Source of the DNA: Alphaproteobacteria bacterium casp-alpha6
GTDB taxonomy: Bacteria; Pseudomonadota; Alphaproteobacteria; Rhodobacterales; Rhodobacteraceae
Reading direction: 5' to 3'
DNA: 64,000 nt
Assembly: GCA_001510135.1 (NCBI GenBank)
Contig: LFER01000002.1
Location: 52,988 to 116,987 of the forward strand
The notes under the pieces are model-generated. The model was not told the origin of the DNA and did no database searches. It worked only from the letters and a program-made list of their open reading frames with translations. Both the position numbers and the translations under genes were made by a program. Shown piece by piece: positions 9,345-20,418 of this stretch. Each line of letters starts with the position of its first letter. The stretch's first letter is position 1.

Positions 9345-12280
9345 GCCGTTTTAATAAACGTATATATGGCCTTGCGCCGGGTGTTGATTTTCCCAAAGCG
9401 CTCGTAGATGGTCTCTGCACCCATTTTAAAGACGACCCGCCCGAAAAACTTGCCCGGGTCGATATTATTTTGAACACTGAACGCATGTTGCGTCGCGTGC
9501 AAAAACTGTTAGGGCGAAAATCAGGAATTCTTCATCCCCGCTTGCATCTTGTGACAAACCTGAACGCCTTGATGCCCGCGCCTAATTTGACCCCAGCTGT
9601 CTCAAAACTGGCGACACGTTTTGAATTGATCGAACTCGTGGACAAACTGATTAGCGAACAGCCTGATTTGGCAGCGCGATCCTCGCTTTATGCGCTGGCC
9701 GACAGTCTGGCTAAGCTGATCGATGAAATGGCGGGTGAAGGGGTTGATCCAGAAACTATCACCTCACTCGATGTAAGCGATCAATCCGGGCACTGGGAAC
9801 GGGCGCAAAAATTTGTAGAAATTGCACAGCGTTATCTTGAATTACGCGACATTATGCCTGATGGCACCCTGATGCAGCGGAAATCTGTCCTGTCGCTCAT
9901 GGATCTTTGGGAAAAGGATCCACCAAAGACACCTGTCATCGTGGCAGGCTCTACCGGATCGCGTGGCACGACGATGCTGTTGATGAAAGCGGTGGCTAAG
10001 TTGCCCCAAGGGGTCCTTCTTTTGCCTGGCTTTGATTTTGATATGCCAGAGGAAGCCTGGGAACTGCTTTCTACTGCGGCTGGGTCCGAGGATCATCCGC
10101 AGACAAGATTTCATAAGCTGTTCAACGAAACGGGCATAAAGATGTCAGAGATCGCGAATTGGCAAAATACACCTCCGCCCTATCCCATGCGCAATGCTTT
10201 TGTATCCTTGGCGCTGCGCCCCGCGCCTGTCACAGATGCGTGGCTCAAAGAAGGGCCAAAGCTTGGGTCATTGGTCGAGGCCACCAAAGGCCTCACCCTT
10301 CTGGAGGCGCCAGACATGCGCCAAGAGGCGCTTGCCATTGCGCTGCGCCTTAAGGAAGCCGTCCACAGGGGTGAGGTCGCGGCGTTGATTTCGCCAGATC
10401 GCCAGTTGACACGGCAGGTGACCGCCGCGTTGGATCGTTGGGACATCCTGCCGGATGATAGTGCGGGCCTGCCCCTTCACCTTAGTGCAACAGGCCGCTT
10501 TCTGCGCCAAGTGGGCCAGCTCTTGTCAAAGGAACTCACGTCAGGGGCATTGCTCGCTCTGCTGAAGCACCCGCTTACGCATAGCGGGGGGGCACGAAGC
10601 GAACATTTGCGCCTGAGTAGAGAATTAGAGCTGTATCTTAGGGCAAAGCGCGTCGCGTTCCCTAATGCCGCGGTGATCGAAGATTGGACCAAGGGACGCA
10701 AAGAACCTGAAGCCGTCCCATGGGCGGATTGGCTTTGCCATGCCTTTCTTGACAAAACAACATCAGACAAACAGAGTTTTCAAAGCCATTTTGAACCCCA
10801 TTTTTCTCTTTGCCATTTTATTGCTCTGGGCCACGCACCAGACGAGCAGGACGGGGCTTCCCCCTTATGGGAGGGCAAAGAAGGCGGGGCGGTCGCGAAA
10901 ACATGCGCTGCCATCCAAGAGGCCATGCATCGCGGTGGCGTAATGCATGTGGGCGATTATGTGGACATATTCAGCGCGGTTCTGGCCGAAGGGGAGATAA
11001 GGGATCCCCTTACTCCGCACCCCAATGTTCTTATTTGGGGCACGTTGGAGGCGCGGGTGCAGGGGGCTGACCTTGTCATCTTGGGGGGGCTGAACGAAGG
11101 AAGCTGGCCCAAAGTGCCAACACCTGACCCTTGGCTCAACAGGTCAATGCGTCAAAGCGTGGGTCTTTTGTTGCCCGAACGTCAGATTGGTCTTTCGGCG
11201 CATGATTTCCAACAGGCGGTTGGCGTGAAACAGGTTTGGATCACCAGGTCGATCCGCTCGGATGAGGCGGAAACCGTTCCCTCGCGCTGGGTGAACCGCA
11301 TGGTCAATCTTTTGAATGGTCTACCAGCGTTAAACGGACCGCATCTGTTGGAAAATATGCGGGCAAGGGGTGCCAAATACCTTGGGTATGTGAAAAACAT
11401 GGAGGCTGTTAAATCATGTCCGCCTGCCTTGCGCATTTCCCCACGTCCGCCGGTTTCGGCGCGGCCAAGGCAGCTTTCCGCAACAGAAATCAAAACCTTG
11501 ATCCGTGATCCCTATGCAATTTATGCAAAACGCATTTTAAATCTGCGCGCGATCGACCCATTGGATGTTGCGGCTGATCCGCAGCTGCGGGGAATAGTGG
11601 TCCATAAGGTCTTTGAACGATTTATGAAAGACTGGCCAAATTTACAGCAAGATCAAAGGCGTCAGCGGCTTTTGTCGATTTTGGACGAAGAATTGGGTCG
11701 GCATGTGCCTTGGGCCTTGGCGCGTGCCTATTGGCGCAACCGGATAGAGGCTTTTATCATTGAATTTCTTAATGCAGAGGCGGCGCGGCAAAATGATATT
11801 ATCCACAGCGACTTTGAGGCAGATGGAAAAATAACGCTGGGGGAGCTTAATTTCACGCTTGTTGCGCGGGCGGATCGCATCCATGTCCGTAAAGATCAAA
11901 GCATAAGTTTGTTTGATTACAAAACTGGAGCGCCCCCTACTCCGGCGCAGCAGCGGGTTTTTGACAAACAGCTTTATCTGATGGCCGCAATTGCAGAGGA
12001 AGGCGGTTTTGAAAGAATTGCACCTGCGCCCGTCTCAGAGGCGGCCTTTATCGGGTTGGGCGGATCAGGCCTTTATCGCCCAGCCCCATTTGGAGAGGAA
12101 TCCGTTCAGGCCGCATGGGAAAAATTCAAAAACTTGATTGCTGCATACGGCGAAAAGGATCAAGGGTACACACCTCGTCGCGCCCTGTTCAAGGCAAAGG
12201 ATTTTTCGGAATATGACCAGCTGTCCCGTTTCGGCGAATGGGACATAACACAAGAGCCCAAAGGCGAGGATCTGGAATGA
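9341..12280 (+). CDS. addB: Double-strand break repair protein AddB
   Basis: 979 aa; 'LVILGGLNEGSWPKVPTPDPWLNRSMRQSVGLLLPERQIGLSAHDF' and PD-(D/E)XK-like 'LFDYKTG'; followed by addA. Confidence 0.94.
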   Translation: MSRFNKRIYGLAPGVDFPKALVDGLCTHFKDDPPEKLARVDIILNTERMLRRVQKLLGRKSGILHPRLHLVTNLNALMPAPNLTPAVSKLATRFELIELVDKLISEQPDLAARSSLYALADSLAKLIDEMAGEGVDPETITSLDVSDQSGHWERAQKFVEIAQRYLELRDIMPDGTLMQRKSVLSLMDLWEKDPPKTPVIVAGSTGSRGTTMLLMKAVAKLPQGVLLLPGFDFDMPEEAWELLSTAAGSEDHPQTRFHKLFNETGIKMSEIANWQNTPPPYPMRNAFVSLALRPAPVTDAWLKEGPKLGSLVEATKGLTLLEAPDMRQEALAIALRLKEAVHRGEVAALISPDRQLTRQVTAALDRWDILPDDSAGLPLHLSATGRFLRQVGQLLSKELTSGALLALLKHPLTHSGGARSEHLRLSRELELYLRAKRVAFPNAAVIEDWTKGRKEPEAVPWADWLCHAFLDKTTSDKQSFQSHFEPHFSLCHFIALGHAPDEQDGASPLWEGKEGGAVAKTCAAIQEAMHRGGVMHVGDYVDIFSAVLAEGEIRDPLTPHPNVLIWGTLEARVQGADLVILGGLNEGSWPKVPTPDPWLNRSMRQSVGLLLPERQIGLSAHDFQQAVGVKQVWITRSIRSDEAETVPSRWVNRMVNLLNGLPALNGPHLLENMRARGAKYLGYVKNMEAVKSCPPALRISPRPPVSARPRQLSATEIKTLIRDPYAIYAKRILNLRAIDPLDVAADPQLRGIVVHKVFERFMKDWPNLQQDQRRQRLLSILDEELGRHVPWALARAYWRNRIEAFIIEFLNAEAARQNDIIHSDFEADGKITLGELNFTLVARADRIHVRKDQSISLFDYKTGAPPTPAQQRVFDKQLYLMAAIAEEGGFERIAPAPVSEAAFIGLGGSGLYRPAPFGEESVQAAWEKFKNLIAAYGEKDQGYTPRRALFKAKDFSEYDQLSRFGEWDITQEPKGEDLE

Positions 12281-15200
12281 AGATCCGTGATGAAGCCAGT
12301 GAAAGCCAAGTGCGCGCAGCCAATCCAAGCGCGTCGACCTGGTTATCGGCAAATGCCGGATCTGGCAAAACCAAAGTGCTGACGGATCGCGTCGCTCTCT
12401 TGCTGTTGCAAGGAGTTGCCCCGGAACAAATCCTCTGCCTGACTTACACCAAAGCAGCTGCAAGCGAGATGCAGAACCGCTTGTTCCGTTTGCTTGGCGA
12501 TTGGGCGATGAAAGAGGACAAAGAGCTTTTTGACCAGCTCAGCCAAATAGGATCAGAAACCCCATTTGATGAGTTGCAACTGCGCCACGCCCGCACATTG
12601 TTTGCCCGTGCAATAGAAACGCCCGGCGGGCTTAAAATACAGACGATTCATTCTTTCTGTGCCGCATTGCTGCGCCGGTTTCCACTTGAAGCGGGGGTTA
12701 GTCCAGACTTTAGCGAAATGGATGATCGCTCCATTAAAGCGCTATGTCAGGATATTCTGGAAAATCTTGCGCGCTCCGACCAAACTGGCGTGATCGCAAG
12801 GTTTGTGGGCTTCAGCGATGAAACGACACTTGAAAACGTCATCAACGATCTGCTGCGCGCGCGTCAGGACAGCCAATTCAAAGATGACCGCGATGTAATT
12901 TTTAATGCGCTGGGAATGCGCGGTCCGAACGATATGGATGAATTGGTTGCACGTCATTTACGAGATGACGATCTGGCTTTGGTGAGCAGGATCAAAGATG
13001 CGCTGCGCTCAGGGGGTAAAACAGACCAGAGTGTCGCGGATATTCTGTCTCAGGTGCGCGAAGTTTCCCTTGACGGACTTGAACGTTTACAAGAGGCTTT
13101 CCTGATCAAATCACAGCCGTTTTCCATCCGCGCCCGCTTTCCTTCCAAAGCTGTCGCAACAGGGGCGCTGGCCCCGATATTTGCTGAAGTCCAAGACTTG
13201 ATGGAACGCGTCGCGGCGTCAAAACAAGAGACATTGTCCTTATCTGTTGTGGAACAAACCCTTGCGCTTCACGGATTGGCTGCGGAGTTTCTTCCCATTT
13301 ATGAAAGGGAAAAACAGTTCAGGGGGTGGCTTGATTTTGACGATCTTATCCTCAAGACACGCGATTTATTAAATGACCCGCGGGTTGCGGATTGGGTGTT
13401 ATATCGCCTCGATGGAGGGCTCAGCCATATATTGGTTGATGAGGCTCAGGACACAAGCCCCCTGCAATGGCAAGTGATTGCAAAACTGGCCCAAGAAATC
13501 ACGAGCGGAGAAGGCGCGCGATCCGGCGAAAAGCGTACGCTGTTTGTTGTGGGTGACAAAAAACAATCCATCTATTCCTTTCAAGGCGCAGATGCTGACG
13601 CTTTTGATGATATGAAAAATGCCTTTGGCGATCAATTGGCGCATACGCTCACGCCACTTCATGACCGTTCGTTAGAGTATTCTTTTAGATCGTCATCGGC
13701 CATTTTGCGGGTGGTTGATGAAACCTTTGCAGGAAAAGATTCATCCGGTTTTTCACTGTCTCAACAGCATTTAGCGTTTAAGGCCGAAATGCCCGGCCGC
13801 GTTGATTTATGGCCATTCATTCCAAAAATCAGCGAAGACAGTGATGAGGATTGGTCGCTCCCAGTTGATCTGGCGGGACGCGAAACCCATTTTGTGACCC
13901 TGGCAGGACAGATTGCGACAATGATCAAAAAGATGATTGACGAAAAACATCCGCTGCCGGTCGAAATTGAACGCACTGGAAAATTTGAGGCCCGACCGGT
14001 GACCGCCGGAGATTTCTTGATCCTTGTTCAAAGACGCAGTGATTTATTTCATGAGGTGATCCAAGCCTGTAAAGCGCTAAACTTGCCCATCGCCGGAGCC
14101 GATAGATTAAAGGTTGGCGCGGAAATGGCTGTCAAAGACCTGATCGCGCTTTTGTCGTTTCTCGTTCTGCCAGAAGATGATCTGTCGCTTGCGGTGGTGT
14201 TGAAATCGCCTCTCTTTGGATGGGACGAACAGAAATTGTTCTCGCTCGCTTATGGTAGGGGAAAACGGTACCTATGGCAGGTTTTGCGGGATCAGTCTGA
14301 AACCTATACGACCGAGCTTACTGTGTTGCAGGATTTGAGGGAAAGAGCGGATTTTTTGCGTCCCTATGAGCTTTTGGAACGGATTTTGACCCGATACGAT
14401 GGACGAAAGAAATTTATCGCCCGTCTTGGGCCAGAAGCAGAAGATGGAATAAATGCGCTTTTGGGGCAGGCGTTAAGCTATGAACAAAGCGAAATACCCA
14501 GTCTCACAGGATTTATCCTATGGAGCCAAAGCGATGCACTTGAAATCAAACGACAGGTTGAAAACGACGGTGCACAAATTCGGGTAATGACTGTCCATGG
14601 GGCCAAGGGGCTAGAAGCGCCTATCGTAATCCTTCCTGATACAGCTAAACGTCCGCTCAGCACGTCTGACGTGCTTTTGAACGCTGGCGAAGTGGTGCTT
14701 TGGAAGCCCAACAAAGACCACATGCCCCAGACGCTTCTGGCGCTTCAGGAGGAAAAACAACAAAAGGAACTGCAGGAACGCGACAGGTTGCTTTATGTGG
14801 CCATGACACGCGCAGAAAAATGGCTGATCGTGGCTGGCGCTGGGGAAACAGGAGGCGAACGGCCAAGCTGGTACGAACAGATTGCTGAGGGAATGGAAAG
14901 GGCCGGCGCCTTTGATTGCGAATTTGAAGGTGGCGTTGGAAAACGCGTATCTTTTGGCGATTGGGACAGACTTCATCAGCGCCCAGAGAAGAGAACGGCA
15001 GAACAAATTACGCATCTTCCGGATTGGGTCGCGCTTAGACCAACTTTTCCTGCAGGGGAGGAGGACATTTTAAATCCGTCTGACCTTGGCGGTGCCAAAG
15101 CGATTTGGGGTCAGGAGGGTGAAGACGAAGAAACCGCGATGCGACGCGGTACACAGATTCACCTTCTGCTCGAGACGCTACCAAAAATCACCCCGCAAGA

Positions 15201-15651
15201 TCGCAAAAATCGCGCAGAGTTAATTCTAAAAAATAAGGGATTGTTGCGGGATGGCGAAAATATTGAAGCGGTGATCAACGAAGCTTTGCGCGTTCTCGAT
15301 GACGACAGCCTGTCTTTCATTTTTGCCCCAGACACTCTGGCCGAAGTGCCAATTTCTGCCCGTCTTGGCGCTTTAGAAAACCGGTTGATGAATGGCATTA
15401 TTGACCGTCTGGTTGTAAATGGGAAAGACGTCTGGGTGATTGATTTCAAGACCAATCGCACTGTGCCAAGTGATATGACAGCAGTGCCTGAGGGGATTTT
15501 GCGACAAATGGGTGCCTATACTGCTGCGCTTGCAGACTTATATCCTGAACACCAAATTAAACCCTGTATTTTGTGGACAGCCAAACCTTTGCTCATGCCA
15601 CTTGAACCGGAACTGGCGATTAACGCCCTTCGCTCCGTGGCAGATGCTTGA
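12277..15651 (+). CDS. addA: Double-strand break repair helicase AddA
   Basis: UvrD-like helicase: Walker A 'SANAGSGKTKVLTDRVALLLL', 'ILVDEAQDTSPLQW', 'VMTVHGAKGLEAPIVILPDT', nuclease 'VIDFKTNR'; ATG at 12277 overlaps the addB stop. Confidence 0.95.
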   Translation: MKIRDEASESQVRAANPSASTWLSANAGSGKTKVLTDRVALLLLQGVAPEQILCLTYTKAAASEMQNRLFRLLGDWAMKEDKELFDQLSQIGSETPFDELQLRHARTLFARAIETPGGLKIQTIHSFCAALLRRFPLEAGVSPDFSEMDDRSIKALCQDILENLARSDQTGVIARFVGFSDETTLENVINDLLRARQDSQFKDDRDVIFNALGMRGPNDMDELVARHLRDDDLALVSRIKDALRSGGKTDQSVADILSQVREVSLDGLERLQEAFLIKSQPFSIRARFPSKAVATGALAPIFAEVQDLMERVAASKQETLSLSVVEQTLALHGLAAEFLPIYEREKQFRGWLDFDDLILKTRDLLNDPRVADWVLYRLDGGLSHILVDEAQDTSPLQWQVIAKLAQEITSGEGARSGEKRTLFVVGDKKQSIYSFQGADADAFDDMKNAFGDQLAHTLTPLHDRSLEYSFRSSSAILRVVDETFAGKDSSGFSLSQQHLAFKAEMPGRVDLWPFIPKISEDSDEDWSLPVDLAGRETHFVTLAGQIATMIKKMIDEKHPLPVEIERTGKFEARPVTAGDFLILVQRRSDLFHEVIQACKALNLPIAGADRLKVGAEMAVKDLIALLSFLVLPEDDLSLAVVLKSPLFGWDEQKLFSLAYGRGKRYLWQVLRDQSETYTTELTVLQDLRERADFLRPYELLERILTRYDGRKKFIARLGPEAEDGINALLGQALSYEQSEIPSLTGFILWSQSDALEIKRQVENDGAQIRVMTVHGAKGLEAPIVILPDTAKRPLSTSDVLLNAGEVVLWKPNKDHMPQTLLALQEEKQQKELQERDRLLYVAMTRAEKWLIVAGAGETGGERPSWYEQIAEGMERAGAFDCEFEGGVGKRVSFGDWDRLHQRPEKRTAEQITHLPDWVALRPTFPAGEEDILNPSDLGGAKAIWGQEGEDEETAMRRGTQIHLLLETLPKITPQDRKNRAELILKNKGLLRDGENIEAVINEALRVLDDDSLSFIFAPDTLAEVPISARLGALENRLMNGIIDRLVVNGKDVWVIDFKTNRTVPSDMTAVPEGILRQMGAYTAALADLYPEHQIKPCILWTAKPLLMPLEPELAINALRSVADA

Positions 15652-15710
15652 CCTTTGCCATGTCGCTCCCTAGGTTAACCATCTAGAGTTTACATGTTAA
15701 GGAGTACGAC

Positions 15711-16031
15711 ATGTCCACAGTCGCAGTGACGGACGCCACCTTTGATGCCGAAGTAAGAAATTCAGACATTCCAGTTGTTGTCGATTTCTGGGCCGAATGG
15801 TGTGGGCCCTGCAAGCAGATCGGTCCTGTATTGGAAGAACTTTCCTCAGAAATGGAAGGAAAAGTCAAAATTGCAAAAGTGGATGTGGATTCCAATCCAA
15901 ATACCGCCGCATCCATGGGCGTACGTGGCATTCCGGCGCTGTTTATCTTTAAAGACGGCGAAGTGATTTCAAACCGTGCGGGTGCGGCTCCAAAGGCAGC
16001 GCTTCAAAGTTGGATTGAATCCTCAATCTAG
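15711..16031 (+). CDS. trxA: Thioredoxin
   Basis: 106 aa, '[21 protein letters not shown]'. Confidence 0.97.
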   Translation: MSTVAVTDATFDAEVRNSDIPVVVDFWAEWCGPCKQIGPVLEELSSEMEGKVKIAKVDVDSNPNTAASMGVRGIPALFIFKDGEVISNRAGAAPKAALQSWIESSI

Positions 16032-16125
16032 GCTTATAGAGAATGGCCGCATGATCAAAAAATCTTGATTTTATGCGCCATTCTTTCTGCGACGTCATCG
16101 GTATTCCAAACAAACGGATCAATCT

Positions 16126-16683
16126 ATGAGCAAAGACCAGTTCCCCGGTTGGCACGGAACGACAATTATCGGGGTAAAAAAAGACGGTAAAGTTGTCATC
16201 GCAGGGGATGGTCAAGTATCCCTTGGGCAGACGGTTATCAAGGGAACAGCGCGCAAAGTGCGCCGGTTATCCCCTGGCGGCTTTGACGTTGTCGCAGGCT
16301 TTGCAGGGTCAACGGCGGATGCCTTTACCCTTCTTGAGCGCTTGGAAGCAAAACTCGAAGCGACACCGGGCCAACTGCCCCGCGCGGCGGTTGAATTGGC
16401 TAAAGATTGGCGCACAGACAAATATCTCCAAAAACTCGAAGCAATGCTGATTGTTACGGACGGAACCCATCTTATGGTCATCACTGGTGCTGGGGATGTC
16501 TTGGAGCCGGAACATGATGTCGCTGCGATTGGTTCTGGTGGGAATTATGCTTTGGCGGCCGCGCGTGGTATGATGGAAACTGATAAAGACGCGGAAACCA
16601 TTGCGCGCGATGCGATGGCAATTGCAGCTGATATTTGTGTTTACACAAACGGCAAGCTGACCGTCGAAGAAATTTCACCCTAA
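16126..16683 (+). CDS. hslV: ATP-dependent protease subunit HslV
   Basis: '[40 protein letters not shown]'; followed by hslU. Confidence 0.97.
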   Translation: MSKDQFPGWHGTTIIGVKKDGKVVIAGDGQVSLGQTVIKGTARKVRRLSPGGFDVVAGFAGSTADAFTLLERLEAKLEATPGQLPRAAVELAKDWRTDKYLQKLEAMLIVTDGTHLMVITGAGDVLEPEHDVAAIGSGGNYALAAARGMMETDKDAETIARDAMAIAADICVYTNGKLTVEEISP

Positions 16684-16753
16684 ATTGGTATTTTGGGTTT
16701 AAGAAACTCTGTTGCGGCGCTAAACGCGCGGTGAAACGTCCCATGAGGTAAAT

Positions 16754-18061
16754 ATGACTGATCTGACCCCCCGCGAAATCGTGTCTGAATTGGACCGCTT
16801 TATCATTGGTCAAAAAGATGCCAAGCGCGCGGTTGCGGTGGCTCTGAGGTCTCGCTGGCGCAGAAAGCAACTCGACGACAGTCTGAGGGAAGAGGTTTAT
16901 CCTAAAAATATCCTTATGATCGGGCCAACGGGCGTTGGTAAAACTGAAATCAGCCGACGTCTGGCGAAATTGGCCAAGGCACCTTTCATAAAGGTCGAGG
17001 CGACAAAATTTACCGAAGTCGGATATGTCGGACGAGACGTTGAACAGATTGTGCGTGACCTTGTCGACAGTGCCATTGCTATGACTCGCGATCAAATGCG
17101 CGAAGATGTGAAAGCCAAAGCAGCGCGTGCCGCGGAAGACCGCGTCATAGAAGCCATCGCCGGCAGCGATGCGCGTGAGGCGACACGGGAATTGTTCCGC
17201 AAAAAGCTCCGTTCTGGGGAATTGGATGACACCGAAATTGAACTTGAGGTCGCAGACACAAGCAATCCAATGCCGATGTTTGATATCCCCGGTCAGCCTG
17301 GAAGCCAGATGGGGATGATGAACCTCGGGGATATATTTGGCAAAGCCTTGGGTCAGCGAACCACAAAACGTAAAATGACCGTTTCCCAAAGTCATGACGT
17401 ATTGATGGAGGAAGAAGCTGATAAGCTTTTGGATGACGAAGCGGTGACCCGCAGAGCAATGAGCGCGGTTGAGGAAAACGGCATTGTTTTCTTGGATGAA
17501 ATTGACAAGGTCTGCGCCCGTTCCGATGCCCGAGGTGCAGATGTGAGCCGCGAAGGTGTGCAGCGTGATTTGTTACCTCTGATTGAGGGGACCACCGTGA
17601 GCACAAAATATGGCCCCATAAAAACAGACCATATTCTCTTTATTGCCTCTGGCGCGTTTCATGTCGCGAAACCTTCTGATCTTTTGCCGGAATTGCAGGG
17701 GCGTTTGCCCATTCGCGTGGAACTGCGCGCCCTCAATGAGGGAGATTTTGTGCGCATCCTGACTGAAACGGACAATGCCTTGACCCTTCAATATCGTGCA
17801 TTGATGGAAACAGAAGGTGTGGATGTGACCTTTAGCGATGACGGCATTTCAGCCATTGCTAAAATTGCCGCAGAGGTAAACCAATCTGTTGAAAATATTG
17901 GCGCGCGCCGTCTTTACACCGTGATGGAGCGGATTTTCGAAGAACTGTCCTTTGTCGCCCCTGACAAATCCGGACAAAGCGTAGAGGTGAACGCGCAATA
18001 TGTTGAAGACAACCTTGGTGATCTGACCCGTAACACGGATCTGAGCCGCTATGTGCTTTAG
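16754..18061 (+). CDS. hslU: ATP-dependent protease ATPase subunit HslU
   Basis: '[36 protein letters not shown]...[22 protein letters not shown]'. Confidence 0.97.
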   Translation: MTDLTPREIVSELDRFIIGQKDAKRAVAVALRSRWRRKQLDDSLREEVYPKNILMIGPTGVGKTEISRRLAKLAKAPFIKVEATKFTEVGYVGRDVEQIVRDLVDSAIAMTRDQMREDVKAKAARAAEDRVIEAIAGSDAREATRELFRKKLRSGELDDTEIELEVADTSNPMPMFDIPGQPGSQMGMMNLGDIFGKALGQRTTKRKMTVSQSHDVLMEEEADKLLDDEAVTRRAMSAVEENGIVFLDEIDKVCARSDARGADVSREGVQRDLLPLIEGTTVSTKYGPIKTDHILFIASGAFHVAKPSDLLPELQGRLPIRVELRALNEGDFVRILTETDNALTLQYRALMETEGVDVTFSDDGISAIAKIAAEVNQSVENIGARRLYTVMERIFEELSFVAPDKSGQSVEVNAQYVEDNLGDLTRNTDLSRYVL

Positions 18062-18103
18062 ACCTGAAAACGGGGCAAAGAAACATTGAGTTCAAATGAT
18101 AAA

Positions 18104-18142
18104 TGAGCGGTAGCTTAACCTGCGCCGCTCACTTTATTTTTA
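18104..18142. terminator. Possible bidirectional terminator between convergent hslU and acyl-CoA dehydrogenase
   Basis: TGAGCGG (18104-18110) pairs with CCGCTCA (18125-18131), followed by TTTATTTTT; lies between convergent genes. Confidence 0.5.
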
Positions 18143-18154
18143 AACATCTCACAT

Positions 18155-19219
18155 TTAGGCGGTGTTGAGGTCTGCCATGATGCGGGCCAAATGGTAATCG
18201 GTGTCCCCAAGTTGGTGGTCAATCATGATGATGCGCTTGGCGTAATGGGACACGCCATATTCCCATGTCATCGCAATTCCGCCATGCATTTGGATGGCTT
18301 CCTCTGCGATTTGACGCCCTGCGCGCCCGATCATATTTTTGGCCATTGACGCATAGCGGCTTGCCTCGGCACCGCCAAGTTCTGCGGCAGCCTTGATCGT
18401 CAGCGATCTTGCCTGTTCGATTTCCGTGAGCATATCTACTGCGCGGTGTTGAAGCGCTTGGAAACTGCCAATGGTACGGCCAAATTGCTTGCGCTGTTTG
18501 AGGTAGTCCACCGTCATGTCATAGGCGATTTCCATCGCGCCGACCGCTTCTGAACAAAGCGCAACCACGCCTGCGTCCGTAGCATCCTGAACCGCCGCGC
18601 ACGCGTTTTCCAAAATCAGCTCTGCATGGGTGTTTTCCAGCAAGACTTCGCCAGCACCACCCCCGTCAATCATGCCGTAGGAAATGATCTCTACATCCGT
18701 TGCCGCGACCTCATAGAGGTTTAATTGTCCCTCTCTGCGCGCTGCTACGAGGATACGATCGGCGACATGAGCGCCATAAACAGCGGATTTGCGACCGGTC
18801 AATTTATGGGATGCATCCGCGCTTGCCGCTATATCCGTAAGGTCATAGGGTGCGTCAGGTTCCGACAGCGCAACCCCGTATTTGGTCGATCCGTCCAACA
18901 GGCTGCTTTGATCTTTGCCTGCCGCCGACAGCAACCGACTGGCCATCAATAAGGCCAAGACGGGCTCACAGACTAGCGTTTTGCCCATAGCCTCAAATAC
19001 TATTGAGATATCTCCGCCCGCGCCGCCAAATCCGCCGGCCTCTTCGTGGGCAAGGGCGGCAAAAACGCCAAGCTCTGCAAGCTCTTGCCACTTGGCTGGA
19101 TCATAAAAAGGTGTGTCATAAGCAACGGAATTTCGATGCTCGAGGCTATATTGATCATTCAGATACCGGCCAAGCGTATCAGACAACATGCGGCGGTCTT
19201 CGGTAAGGTTAAAATCCAT
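18155..19219 (-). CDS. Acyl-CoA dehydrogenase family protein
   Basis: ACAD fold motifs; 'EEAIQMHGGIAMTWEYGVSHYAKR'. Confidence 0.9.
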   Translation of the reverse strand: MDFNLTEDRRMLSDTLGRYLNDQYSLEHRNSVAYDTPFYDPAKWQELAELGVFAALAHEEAGGFGGAGGDISIVFEAMGKTLVCEPVLALLMASRLLSAAGKDQSSLLDGSTKYGVALSEPDAPYDLTDIAASADASHKLTGRKSAVYGAHVADRILVAARREGQLNLYEVAATDVEIISYGMIDGGGAGEVLLENTHAELILENACAAVQDATDAGVVALCSEAVGAMEIAYDMTVDYLKQRKQFGRTIGSFQALQHRAVDMLTEIEQARSLTIKAAAELGGAEASRYASMAKNMIGRAGRQIAEEAIQMHGGIAMTWEYGVSHYAKRIIMIDHQLGDTDYHLARIMADLNTA

Positions 19220-19222
19220 CTA

Positions 19223-20410
19223 TCAGAGCTCCAGCACCGTTTTGGTAAGAATATTGCGCTGAATTTCATTGGATCCGCCAAAGATGGAGGTTTTGCGGTT
19301 ATTGAAATAGCGCGCTGCGTTAAAGGCTGTGTCGGGGGGGCCAAAAAGAAGGTTCCCTTCGCTCACATGCCCCGGGAAAGGGGCTGCTAATGGGCCAAGC
19401 GCGCGGCGGGCGAGGTCTTGCAATTCCTGATTTATGACCGACCCTTTGATTTTAAGAATAGAGGTTTCCGGTCCCGGTGCGCCCTGTTCCTGAGCGCGAA
19501 ACAGCATCCGTAAATTGGTGATTTTCATTGCCTCAAGATCAATTTCCACCTTTGCCAGACGTGCGGCAAAAAGTGGTTCGTCGATCAACCGCTTTGCACC
19601 GCGTTTGATCGTCGCGGCGATGGCTTTGACCTCTTCCAGCGCTTGCATTGAAAATCCGACACCCGCGATGCCGGTGCGTTCGTGGCTCAGCAGATATTTA
19701 GCGATGGTCCAGCCTTTGTTTTCCTCACCCACAAGGTTTTTTGACGGCACGCGCACATCTGTGAAAAACACTTCATTTACCTCATGTCCCCCTTCGATCA
19801 ACCGAATGGGGCGCATTTCGATGCCGGGTGTGTCCAGGTCGACCAAAAGGAAACTAATGCCTTCTTGGGGTTTGCCTTCTGTACTGGTGCGCACAAGACA
19901 GAAGATTTTATTTGCGTGCTGACCAAGGGTTGTCCAAGTTTTCTGTCCGTTTATGACATAGTCATCGCCCTCCCGCACTGCGCGGGTTTTGAGCGAGGCA
20001 AGGTCAGATCCTGCACCGGGTTCAGAATATCCCTGACACCACCAATCTTCTCCCGATAAGATGCGGGGCAGAACGGTGTCTTGTTGTTCCTTTGTTCCAA
20101 ACTTCTGCAACACGGGGCCAAGCATGTTGACACCAAAGGGAACGATACGGGGCGCATTCGCGCGACAACATTCTTCCTCAAAAATATGTTTCTGAACGGG
20201 GCTCCAACCCGGACCGCCGAAGTCTTTGGGCCAGACGGTGGCAAGCCAGCCTTTTTTGTTCAAAATGGCGTGCCACTCATCCATCATCTCTTTGGTTAAA
20301 CCGTCGTGGGCCCGCACAGCCGCTGCAATGTTCTTGGGCAGATAATCCGCCAGGAATTGGCGTACCTCACTTTGAAACGCCCGTTCTTCTTCCGTGTAGT
20401 TAAGGTCCAT
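19223..20410 (-). CDS. Acyl-CoA dehydrogenase family protein
   Basis: 'CQGYSEPGAGSDLASLKTRAVREGDDYVINGQKTWTT', C-terminal 'SIFGGSNEIQRNILTKTVL'. Confidence 0.95.
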   Translation of the reverse strand: MDLNYTEEERAFQSEVRQFLADYLPKNIAAAVRAHDGLTKEMMDEWHAILNKKGWLATVWPKDFGGPGWSPVQKHIFEEECCRANAPRIVPFGVNMLGPVLQKFGTKEQQDTVLPRILSGEDWWCQGYSEPGAGSDLASLKTRAVREGDDYVINGQKTWTTLGQHANKIFCLVRTSTEGKPQEGISFLLVDLDTPGIEMRPIRLIEGGHEVNEVFFTDVRVPSKNLVGEENKGWTIAKYLLSHERTGIAGVGFSMQALEEVKAIAATIKRGAKRLIDEPLFAARLAKVEIDLEAMKITNLRMLFRAQEQGAPGPETSILKIKGSVINQELQDLARRALGPLAAPFPGHVSEGNLLFGPPDTAFNAARYFNNRKTSIFGGSNEIQRNILTKTVLEL

Positions 20411-20418
20411 CGGTCATC

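Noticed and set aside
16481-17395. 304-aa minus-strand ORF over hslV/hslU
   Set aside because: Fully antisense to confidently identified hslU; composition typical of a shadow ORF
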